This document shows, piece after piece, positions 1 to 4,804 of a stretch of DNA of 8,237 nucleotides (positions within the stretch are counted from its first letter, which is position 1; each line of letters starts with the position of its first letter). The stretch spans positions 1-8,237 of the forward strand of contig JAJQAT010000154.1 of the NCBI GenBank assembly GCA_021203665.1, written 5' to 3'. Both the position numbers and the translations under genes were made by a program. The DNA comes from Bacillota bacterium. Lineage in GTDB: Bacteria > Bacillota > Clostridia > UBA1381. Below the pieces are notes generated by a model. It saw only the letters and a program-made list of their open reading frames with translations. It ran no database searches and was not told where the DNA came from.

Positions 1-6
1 AAATAA

Positions 7-39
7 AGCCGCGGCAAACGGTTATCGTTCGCCGCGGCT
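7..39 (-). terminator. Hairpin terminator after the SLH gene, possibly bidirectional
   Basis: A 9-bp GC-rich stem (AGCCGCGGC at 7-15 with GCCGCGGCT at 31-39) continues through one A/C mismatch into a 4-bp inner stem (AACG 17-20 with CGTT 26-29) and a 5-nt loop. On the minus strand the stem is followed by TTATTT, and it lies 25 nt past the SLH gene stop codon, so it should end that transcript. On the plus strand the stem is followed by TCTTTTT, a better U-tract, so it could also terminate a gene entering from the left of the window. Confidence 0.8.
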
Positions 40-64
40 CTTTTTATGCCTGTAAATAAATTAT

Positions 65-1693
65 TTATTGTGAATAGCCAGCTTCGTAAAGCTCCACAAG
101 CTTATTATCCGCGTCCCATACCGCGCTTTCGTATCCGAACAGCTCCGCGAAATCGGTATAGCTTATGTAAATATCATCCTCCCCGCTTTCCTCTATGAGC
201 ATCGCGGGATATTCAAGAACATAGTCATTGCCGTCCGCGCCGACCGCGGTTGACGTGCCGGCGGTTATTTTAACGGTTTTGCCGTCCTTTGTAAAGGCTG
301 CCGTTCTGTCATCGGAAATGAGGCTGTCGAGGGTGTAATCCCAATCGAGCATAATGCCCGCGAAATCGATAACCGGAATAAGCACGGTTTCACCCTTGTA
401 TATAAGCGGCTCCGGACCGATATGGGCGACCTGATAGCCGTTTGCCTCGTATGTGATAATATACGTGCCGTTATAAAGCAAATCACCGTCGGAATTTGTA
501 TATTCGTTCACACTGCCGTCGCCTCTGCCGCCTCCGAACGCGGTAGTGCCGCTCGATGATGAGCCTGCGGACGCGCTTGAAGAGCCGCTTACGGAAACAG
601 AATGAGGCTTATAGCCCATTGCGATAAGATCCGTTAAGCTATATTTAATCTCTTCAATCTCCGTGCCGTCATACGCGTAGACGCCGTACAGCCTGTTTGC
701 GCCGTTCTCGGACGCAACGGTTTTATAGACTACAAAATAATCGTCAAGCGCACGCGTTACGCCGGTGCATGGAATGCTGTACAAAAGCTCTTGATTTTCC
801 GCGTTATACACGTATGTCGTGTCCTTGTATGTCATCGCGAAAGCATAAACCGTATCATCAGCCTCGGCAAGGCTGACGCTTCTGTAGGTGTCAACGCCGA
901 ACGCGAAAACCGTTTCGCTTGTATCAACGCTGTCGCCGTAGGTTATCAAAATCTCGTCGCCCTTGCGGATTTTATAATATCCGTTTGCAAAATCCTCAAG
1001 TATAAAGCCGTTTTCGTATTCCTCCTCATCATACGCGCTCGGGACTCCGCCGTCGGGCGTGGTGTCGCTGAAGGTCGGTAGATAATCGCAGGCGCGCGAT
1101 ATTGTCAGTATCGCCTGCTCTATCGTGATATTGTCCTTGGGGTTAAATTTATTGTCGCTGCCTATCATAATGCCGCTGCCGCAAAACGCGTTCACGGCAT
1201 CGCGCGCCCAGTCTGATATTTCGGAATAATCCTCATATTGCTCGGCGGCGTCAGAGGCAAGGCTTGAAAATCGTCCGGAATTATCGCACCATATCGCGGC
1301 GCGGTAGAGCGCGGCGGCGGCAGCCTCGCGGGTTATGGTGCTGTCGGGCATAAATTCCGTGTCGGAAACGCCGCTTAAAATGCCAAGCTCCGCAAGGGTG
1401 CTTATTTTCGCGTTGTCGGTATCGGTAAACGCGGCGATGCCGGTGTAATCGTCGATATAATCAAACCGCGTTATCATCGAATACACAAGCTCCGCGAATT
1501 GCCCGCGCGTCGCGTTTTCGGTGTAATCGGTAACATCCTCCATTGTCTCGGGCATAAATCCCGCCTCGCGGAACGCGCTCACCTGCGTGTACGCCCAGTC
1601 GGACACGGTTATAAATCCGGCGGCGCTTATCGGGAGCGCCGACGCGCATACCGCCGCCGCCAAAAATACGGCGGTTAATTTTATTCTTTTCAT
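65..1693 (-). CDS. Secreted S-layer homology (SLH) domain protein with C-terminal stalk-like domain
   Basis: The 542-residue product begins with a Sec signal peptide (MKRIK, then a hydrophobic stretch to about residue 25, probable cleavage after SAA). Three SLH modules follow, at about residues 28-75, 88-135 and 155-203. Each keeps the SLH pattern of an aromatic/Trp start, a 'GI..G' turn and a closing 'xTRxQ/E' helix (ATRGQFAEL, ITREAAAAALYR, ITIEQAILTISR). SLH triplets bind pyruvylated secondary cell-wall polymer non-covalently, so the protein should sit on the wall surface. Residues about 225-365 are an unrecognised beta-rich region. Residues 369-395 are a Ser/Gly linker. Residues about 430-536 resemble a copper-amine-oxidase-N-like domain. 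The ATG at 1691-1693 follows TAAGGAG (1704-1710) at good spacing. The gene starts 48 nt after the BlaR1-like stop with no terminator or convincing promoter between them, so it is probably the third gene of that operon. No catalytic motif is visible and the specific role is unknown. Confidence 0.9.
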   Translation of the reverse strand: MKRIKLTAVFLAAAVCASALPISAAGFITVSDWAYTQVSAFREAGFMPETMEDVTDYTENATRGQFAELVYSMITRFDYIDDYTGIAAFTDTDNAKISTLAELGILSGVSDTEFMPDSTITREAAAAALYRAAIWCDNSGRFSSLASDAAEQYEDYSEISDWARDAVNAFCGSGIMIGSDNKFNPKDNITIEQAILTISRACDYLPTFSDTTPDGGVPSAYDEEEYENGFILEDFANGYYKIRKGDEILITYGDSVDTSETVFAFGVDTYRSVSLAEADDTVYAFAMTYKDTTYVYNAENQELLYSIPCTGVTRALDDYFVVYKTVASENGANRLYGVYAYDGTEIEEIKYSLTDLIAMGYKPHSVSVSGSSSASAGSSSSGTTAFGGGRGDGSVNEYTNSDGDLLYNGTYIITYEANGYQVAHIGPEPLIYKGETVLIPVIDFAGIMLDWDYTLDSLISDDRTAAFTKDGKTVKITAGTSTAVGADGNDYVLEYPAMLIEESGEDDIYISYTDFAELFGYESAVWDADNKLVELYEAGYSQ

Positions 1694-1741
1694 AATTCAC
1701 TCACTCCTTACTTTATGGTTTACTTTAACGAAACGCGGAGC

Positions 1742-3178
1742 TTACTCCGTGCTTTGGACTATATACATATCGTATATAATATCGCCGTCGTATTTAATTA
1801 CGGCGGTGTCGCCGTTTTCGAGAGTGTAGGTTTCCTTTGAGCTGTCAACACTCGCGGGTGTGCCGAGAACGGCATGAGAGTCTTCACGGCTTGCGCCCGT
1901 TTCAAGAACGGCTCCGCTCGGCTCGGTCTGCTCCGCGTCATCGGTTAGCGATGCGTCCGAAAGGCTTTCATCTGCGTATTCCGCGTATTCCGTCTCGGCG
2001 TCCGACGAGTCGGCTGTATCGTAGGTCGGCGCGGTATATGTCGCGCTCACCTCGCCCGATTGCTCGCTTTGCACAGAATACTCCTCGGTATACGCGGGCG
2101 CGCTTTGCGTTTCGGTCACGGTATGCTCGGCGGGCGGAGCGGTTTCCTCGGGTGTTTGCGTTGCCGCCGGTACTGCCGCCTCGGCCGTTACCGCCTCGTC
2201 GATAAACTCGGCTATAGGCTCCGGCATTATTTCCTTTGCCTCGCTGAATCCGAACGCCGTCACGGAGCATACCGCCATCGACACCGCCGCCATAGCTCCG
2301 AGCGCTTTGAAGGCTCTCGGGAGCTTTTTAAACTCCGCGATTCGCAGGAGCCGCCTTTGCACTCCGCGTTTAGGCGACGCCATTGCGGTGGTATACGCGA
2401 ACCGCTTTGACGGGGTATGCTCGATTACCGAAATTATAAGTCTGCCGTAGCATTTTTTATCCGGCAAATTCAATTTTTTAAGAACGCTCTCATCACAGCA
2501 GAGCTCACAGCACTCGTTCACGGATTTTGTGAGGAAATGTGAAAGCGGATTGAACCAATGAACGCTCGCCGCAATCATAGCGATAAGCTTTATTATTAAG
2601 TCCTTATGCCTGTAATGCGTCAGCTCGTGGGCGAAAATCATTTTCAGCTCGTCATATGTAAAATCACGGCTCGGAATCACAATAGCAGGCTTGAAAATTC
2701 CGAACAAAAGCGGCGACGAGAGCGCGTCGCTCGTCATAATTTTAATATCGCGCGGCACGTTCAAAAGGCGGCGCGTTTCACTGTAAGCCGAAAGTATTTT
2801 TTCGTCATATGTTTCCTCGCTTACCGCTTTTAGGCTTCGCGCCGTGCGGATATAGCGCGCGGTCATCACAAAAATCAGCGCCGCCGTCACGGCAAGCCAT
2901 ATCAGGAATATCACAGCGGAAATGCCTGTTCCCGCGGCGGTGCTTTCACCGCTCTCAACCGAGCGCGCAATGCTTTGCGACACCTCGATATTGATTATTT
3001 TGGGGACGGTAAACACCGCCTGAAGCGGAATAATCAAAAGCAGTACCGCCGTCACGGAAAACGCGTAATACCAGCCGGAAAACCTGCCCTTTGTCGCGCG
3101 CCTTACCGCGAGCGCCAAAAGGTACATTACACTTCCCGATATACTCATCAGAATTAGGTTGTATAAAAATCTTGTCAT
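1742..3178 (-). CDS. BlaR1/MecR1-like M56 family membrane metalloprotease, non-penicillin-binding sensor
   Basis: This 478-residue integral membrane protein is the likely partner of the BlaI-like repressor upstream. Predicted membrane segments lie at about residues 4-26, 36-57, 87-106 and 290-310, the four-segment layout of BlaR1. The cytoplasmic zinc protease has HELTH at 184-188, with the third ligand probably one of the Glu residues in NECCELCCDE (221-230). In the BlaR1 family a signal on the outer domain activates this protease and leads to repressor inactivation. After the last membrane segment, known BlaR1 proteins carry a roughly 240-residue penicillin-binding domain. Here there are only about 168 residues: an acidic Ser/Thr/Glu/Pro/Ala-rich tail (about 311-445) and a short beta-like end (about 447-474), with no SxxK or KTG motif. 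The stimulus is therefore unknown. The ATG at 3176-3178 is chosen because GGGAGGG sits 7 nt upstream. A TTG 33 nt further upstream overlaps the end of blaI and lacks a matching site. Confidence 0.88.
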   Translation of the reverse strand: MTRFLYNLILMSISGSVMYLLALAVRRATKGRFSGWYYAFSVTAVLLLIIPLQAVFTVPKIINIEVSQSIARSVESGESTAAGTGISAVIFLIWLAVTAALIFVMTARYIRTARSLKAVSEETYDEKILSAYSETRRLLNVPRDIKIMTSDALSSPLLFGIFKPAIVIPSRDFTYDELKMIFAHELTHYRHKDLIIKLIAMIAASVHWFNPLSHFLTKSVNECCELCCDESVLKKLNLPDKKCYGRLIISVIEHTPSKRFAYTTAMASPKRGVQRRLLRIAEFKKLPRAFKALGAMAAVSMAVCSVTAFGFSEAKEIMPEPIAEFIDEAVTAEAAVPAATQTPEETAPPAEHTVTETQSAPAYTEEYSVQSEQSGEVSATYTAPTYDTADSSDAETEYAEYADESLSDASLTDDAEQTEPSGAVLETGASREDSHAVLGTPASVDSSKETYTLENGDTAVIKYDGDIIYDMYIVQSTE

Positions 3179-3185
3179 ATGATTT

Positions 3186-3192
3186 CCCTCCC
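3186..3192 (-). promoter_or_regulatory. Ribosome binding site fixing the BlaR1-like start
   Basis: GGGAGGG on the minus strand lies 7 nt before the ATG at 3178, inside the 19-nt gap between the repressor stop and the protease start. It favours this ATG over the longer reading from TTG at 3211, and it implies close translational coupling of the two genes. Confidence 0.8.
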
Positions 3193-3197
3193 GTTCA

Positions 3198-3551
3198 TTA
3201 AAGGCTTTCAAACCAGTCCTTAATTTCCTTTATCTCGTCCGCGGAGGGCTTTTCACCGCCGTAGAGGGCGGCAAGCATATTTTTCACGGAACCGGAGTGC
3301 ATATCGTTGATGAAATCCTCGGTGCATATTCTTCGATATTCCCCGCGGTTCATTGTGGGCGTGTAATAATTCGTCTTGCCCTCGCGGCGCATTTTAAGAA
3401 TGCCCTTGGCGGTTAGACGCTTTAAAAATGTGCGCACAGTCGCGCCCGACCAGTCGGTATCGAGCTTTTTTGCGATGCCCGCGCTCGTTACCTCTCCCTC
3501 GCTTTCCCAGATAATATCCATTATCTCCATTTCCGAATCTGAAATCCTCAT
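3198..3551 (-). CDS. BlaI/MecI/CopY-family winged-helix repressor
   Basis: The 117-residue product is a typical-length BlaI/MecI/CopY transcriptional repressor. The N-terminal winged helix covers about residues 4-66. The recognition-helix signature is WSGATVRTFLKRLTAKG (34-50), and the wing is REGKTNYYTP (56-65). The C-terminal dimerisation helices run from about residue 70 to 117. Family members bind DNA dyads as dimers and, in bla/mec systems, are inactivated after a signal from the BlaR1 protease, whose homologue follows 19 nt downstream. S. aureus BlaI and MecI are cut at an Asn-Phe pair in 'VLNFV'. The aligned segment here reads MLAALY (92-97), so that exact site is missing. The ATG at 3549-3551 follows GGAGG (3558-3562) by 6 nt. 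An upstream extension of this frame would run through the promoter and operators and is rejected. Likely autoregulated through the dyads at 3619-3637 and 3657-3675. Confidence 0.92.
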   Translation of the reverse strand: MRISDSEMEIMDIIWESEGEVTSAGIAKKLDTDWSGATVRTFLKRLTAKGILKMRREGKTNYYTPTMNRGEYRRICTEDFINDMHSGSVKNMLAALYGGEKPSADEIKEIKDWFESL

Positions 3552-3593
3552 AATAATCCTCCGTCTCTTTTTTATTTTGCAAAATAAATTTTT

Positions 3594-3615
3594 ACAAGCG
3601 GAAATGACCGCTTGT
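3594..3615 (-). other. Perfect 8-bp stem-loop in the blaI leader
   Basis: ACAAGCGG (3594-3601) and CCGCTTGT (3608-3615) form a perfect inverted repeat around a 6-nt loop. It lies between the predicted transcription start (about 3638) and the blaI ribosome binding site (3558-3562), so it would fold in the mRNA leader. No strong U-tract follows on the minus strand, so it is not a standard terminator. It may be an mRNA-stability hairpin. Its ACAAG/CTTGT ends also echo the ACAA/TTGT arms of the nearby operator, so a third repressor contact is possible. Confidence 0.6.
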
Positions 3616-3618
3616 TTT

Positions 3619-3637
3619 GAGCGACAAGTTGTAGCTC
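3619..3637. promoter_or_regulatory. Putative BlaI-type operator 1 (at the transcription start)
   Basis: The plus strand reads GAGCGACAAGTTGTAGCTC, a 19-bp dyad centred on 3628 with a single mismatched pair and a core of ACAA-G-TTGT. It begins just downstream of the -10 box, over the expected transcription start of the blaI operon. ACA/TGT dyads at this position are characteristic of BlaI/MecI/CopY autoregulation. Binding by this particular repressor is inferred. Confidence 0.75.
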
Positions 3638-3644
3638 TATTATC

Positions 3645-3673
3645 ATTATAGCGTATGAGCGACACGTTGTCAA
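3645..3673 (-). promoter_or_regulatory. Consensus sigma-A promoter of the blaI operon
   Basis: On the minus strand, -35 TTGACA (3673-3668) and -10 TATAAT (3650-3645) are both perfect matches separated by exactly 17 bp. The start of transcription should fall near 3638, giving a leader of about 87 nt. A promoter this strong is typical of a gene kept silent by a tight repressor, which fits the two flanking dyads. Confidence 0.9.
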
Positions 3674-3675
3674 GC
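3657..3675. promoter_or_regulatory. Putative BlaI-type operator 2 (over the -35 box)
   Basis: The plus strand reads GAGCGACACGTTGTCAAGC. It shares GAGCGACA-GTTGT with operator 1, and its core dyad is GACA-N3-TGTC centred on 3666. It covers the -35 hexamer of the blaI promoter. Its centre is 38 bp from that of operator 1, so the two sites bracket the -10 region. The dyad is less complete than in operator 1, which suggests a weaker site. Confidence 0.7.
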
Positions 3676-3842
3676 ATTTTTTGCTTTAATTTTTCGGATA
3701 ATATTTAATGTCATTTGAGACGCTTATATCAGGCGGATTTCTATGCTTGACAGCTATAGCGGTTTGCGATATTACGGCAGTGTGAATTTTGTGTTTGACA
3801 GAGTATGAAACCGTCGGTTCATGCGACGGGATTGGATGATGA
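3676..3842. other. Gene-free gap with a possible plus-strand promoter and a small hairpin
   Basis: No convincing coding frame is present. On the plus strand TTGACA (3747-3752) is followed 17 bp later by TATTAC (3770-3775), a 4/6 match to the -10 consensus. It could have driven the LysR-like gene now in ruins at 3843-4003. The ten bases ATGCTTGACA around this -35 also occur around the divergent blaI -35 on the minus strand. A 6-bp inverted repeat (CCGTCG 3811-3816 with CGACGG 3824-3829, 7-nt loop) would lie in the leader. The possible promoter is weaker than the others in the window. Confidence 0.4.
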
Positions 3843-4003
3843 ATTAAATTAGAGCTTCGAGTATTGAGATATTTTCTCGCCGCGCGCGGGAGGAGAGTAT
3901 ATTGGGCGCGGCGGAGGTGCTGCATATCAGTCAGCCTACGCTGTCAAGGCGGGCGGCGGAGCTGTTTTTAAGCACGCTCCGCGAAATATGCTCCGAGCAG
4001 TAA
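3843..4003 (+). pseudogene. Remnant of a LysR-type transcriptional regulator
   Basis: The start of a LysR-family helix-turn-helix can be read here in two frames. Positions 3855-3881 give LRVLRYFLA, the usual first helix. From 3884 the frame shifts and gives ARE...ILGAAEVLHISQPTLSR to 3949, the classic LysR recognition helix. Restoring one base in the CG run at 3880-3888 joins them. There is no usable start codon: a TGA precedes the first frame, and the nearby ATG at 3839-3841 runs into TAA. After LSRR the text goes straight to AAELFLSTLREICSEQ and a stop (4001-4003). This resembles the extreme C-terminus of such regulators, so roughly 240 residues of effector domain appear to have been deleted. 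LysR genes usually sit beside the genes they control, and the acetyltransferase and cyclophilin-like genes nearby are plausible former partners. Identification of the HTH is firm; reading the tail as the LysR C-terminus is inference. Confidence 0.78.
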
Positions 4004-4004
4004 A

Positions 4005-4035
4005 AAATACCGCGGATTTTATGTCCGCGGTATTT
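4005..4035 (-). terminator. Intrinsic terminator overlapping the acetyltransferase stop codon
   Basis: A perfect 12-bp stem (4005-4016 with 4024-4035) closes a 7-nt loop. On the minus strand it ends in a run of T (TATTTTTTA). The stop TAA of the acetyltransferase (4021-4019) lies in the loop, and the ascending arm encodes the last residues of the protein (EIPRT). The LysR remnant ends immediately on the other side, at 4003. Confidence 0.88.
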
Positions 4036-4591
4036 CCTTTATCTTCCTTGCGGGATTCCCCGCGGCAACGGTGTTCGCCTCAACATCGCGCGTAACCACC
4101 GAGCCGGCGCCGATGACCGCGTTTTCGCCTATGGTCACGCCGGGCAGTATAACGGAGCCCGAGCCTATCCACACGCCGTTTCCGATAACGACCGGCGCGG
4201 GCAGTAAATCGGCGCGTCTTTCCGGCGCGAAATCGTGATTGAGCGTGGCGATAACAACGTTATGCCCGATAAGAGCGTTATCGCCTATTGTGATTCCTCC
4301 CTGGTCCTGAAAGCAGCAGCCGGAATTTATAAAGACATTTTTGCCGAGCCTTATATTTTTGCCGAAATCCGTGTTGAACGGAAGATGTATGCCGAGGCTC
4401 TCGTCAACGGGTGTTCCCGTAATCTCCGAAAAAATCCCGTGTATTCTGTCTATGTCGTACTCACCGTTATTTAATTTTGCCGTGATTTTTTGTGTTTCCC
4501 TGCTGACGGCATTCATAAACAGGCTTAGCTCCGTACCCTTGCGTATGGGCTCTTTTCTTTCCATAAGGTCAAAAAATTCATTTAAATTCAT
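4019..4591 (-). CDS. Sugar O-acetyltransferase, maltose/galactoside acetyltransferase (LacA/Maa) family
   Basis: This 190-residue protein is the usual length for cytoplasmic acetyl-CoA-dependent sugar O-acetyltransferases of the hexapeptide-repeat class. An N-terminal helical 'Mac' region (about 1-60) is followed by a left-handed beta-helix built from hexapeptide repeats (about 75-170: IRLGKNVFINSGC, ITIGDNALIGHNVVI, VVIGNGVWIGSGSVILPGVTIGENAVIGAGSVV). The catalytic His is H119 in NHDF, and the loop that follows, APERR, is typical. The C-terminal AAGNPARKIKEI motif, involved in cofactor binding, is intact. The sugar acceptor cannot be told from sequence. The ATG at 4589-4591 follows AGGGGAG (4600-4606) by 8 nt. 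Longer readings in this frame overlap its own promoter and are excluded. It is monocistronic, divergent from the secreted cyclophilin-like gene, and ends in its own terminator. Confidence 0.92.
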   Translation of the reverse strand: MNLNEFFDLMERKEPIRKGTELSLFMNAVSRETQKITAKLNNGEYDIDRIHGIFSEITGTPVDESLGIHLPFNTDFGKNIRLGKNVFINSGCCFQDQGGITIGDNALIGHNVVIATLNHDFAPERRADLLPAPVVIGNGVWIGSGSVILPGVTIGENAVIGAGSVVTRDVEANTVAAGNPARKIKEIPRT

Positions 4592-4619
4592 ACAGTTCAC
4601 TCCCCTTTCGTTTAAATCA

Positions 4620-4648
4620 ATTATATACGGCATTCGGCTCAATGTCAA
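4620..4648 (-). promoter_or_regulatory. Consensus sigma-A promoter of the acetyltransferase gene
   Basis: On the minus strand, -35 TTGACA (4648-4643) and -10 TATAAT (4625-4620) are perfect hexamers with a 17-bp spacer. The start of transcription should fall near 4613, leaving a leader of only about 22 nt. The -35 box lies inside the left arm of the inverted repeat 4641-4663/4720-4742. Confidence 0.9.
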
Positions 4649-4742
4649 ATACTTATATTGAATGGCGAATTATACCCTGCGGTTATAATTATAGCTATGC
4701 TTTTTAAGTATATTTTTATATTTAATATAAGTATTGGACATT
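4641..4742. repeat. 23-bp imperfect inverted repeat spanning both divergent -35 regions
   Basis: The arms 4641-4663 and 4720-4742 are reverse complements with 2 mismatches in 23. Read outward, each arm runs ATT(C/T)AATATAAGTATT followed by the -35 hexamer (TTGACA towards the acetyltransferase, TGGACA towards the cyclophilin-like gene). The arm centres are 79 bp apart. The interior is very AT-rich, with a further partial copy (TAAGTATATTT) near 4705-4715. It could be a pair of UP-like elements or a shared regulator site. No regulator is identified. Confidence 0.7.
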
Positions 4743-4763
4743 TTAAATCAATCATTGTATAAT
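4735..4763 (+). promoter_or_regulatory. Sigma-A promoter of the secreted cyclophilin-like gene
   Basis: The -35 is TGGACA (4735-4740, 5/6 match), the spacer is 17 bp, and the -10 is TATAAT (4758-4763, perfect). Transcription should begin near 4770, about 35 nt before the ATG. The -35 lies inside the right arm of the inverted repeat. Confidence 0.85.
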
Positions 4764-4804
4764 AGAAATTAACAAAATACAGGTCGAGATGAAAGGAGCC
4801 GAAA

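Noticed and set aside
1694..1741. Separate promoter for the SLH gene in the 48-nt gap
   Set aside because: Only an A/T-rich stretch with a TAAAGTAA direct repeat is present, and no -35/-10 pair with proper spacing was found.
3179..3211. TTG start giving an 11-residue longer BlaR1-like protein
   Set aside because: It overlaps the end of the repressor gene and has no suitable ribosome binding site, whereas the ATG at 3178 has GGGAGGG at 7 nt.
3552..3677. N-terminal extension of the repressor frame by 42 residues
   Set aside because: The extension runs through the promoter, both operators and the leader. The family starts at the MRISDSE... methionine, which has GGAGG at 6 nt.
3743..3808. Short plus-strand frame of 21 codons beginning MLDSYSG
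   Set aside because: It overlaps the possible -35 box, has only a weak ribosome-binding match and resembles nothing known.
3686..3925. Minus-strand 79-residue open frame
   Set aside because: No family resemblance and no ribosome binding site, and it lies opposite the LysR remnant whose plus-strand reading is clearly the meaningful one.
4592..4648. Longer acetyltransferase starting at TTG 4648
   Set aside because: The extension includes the perfect -10 and -35 boxes of the gene itself, so it cannot be part of the transcript from that promoter.
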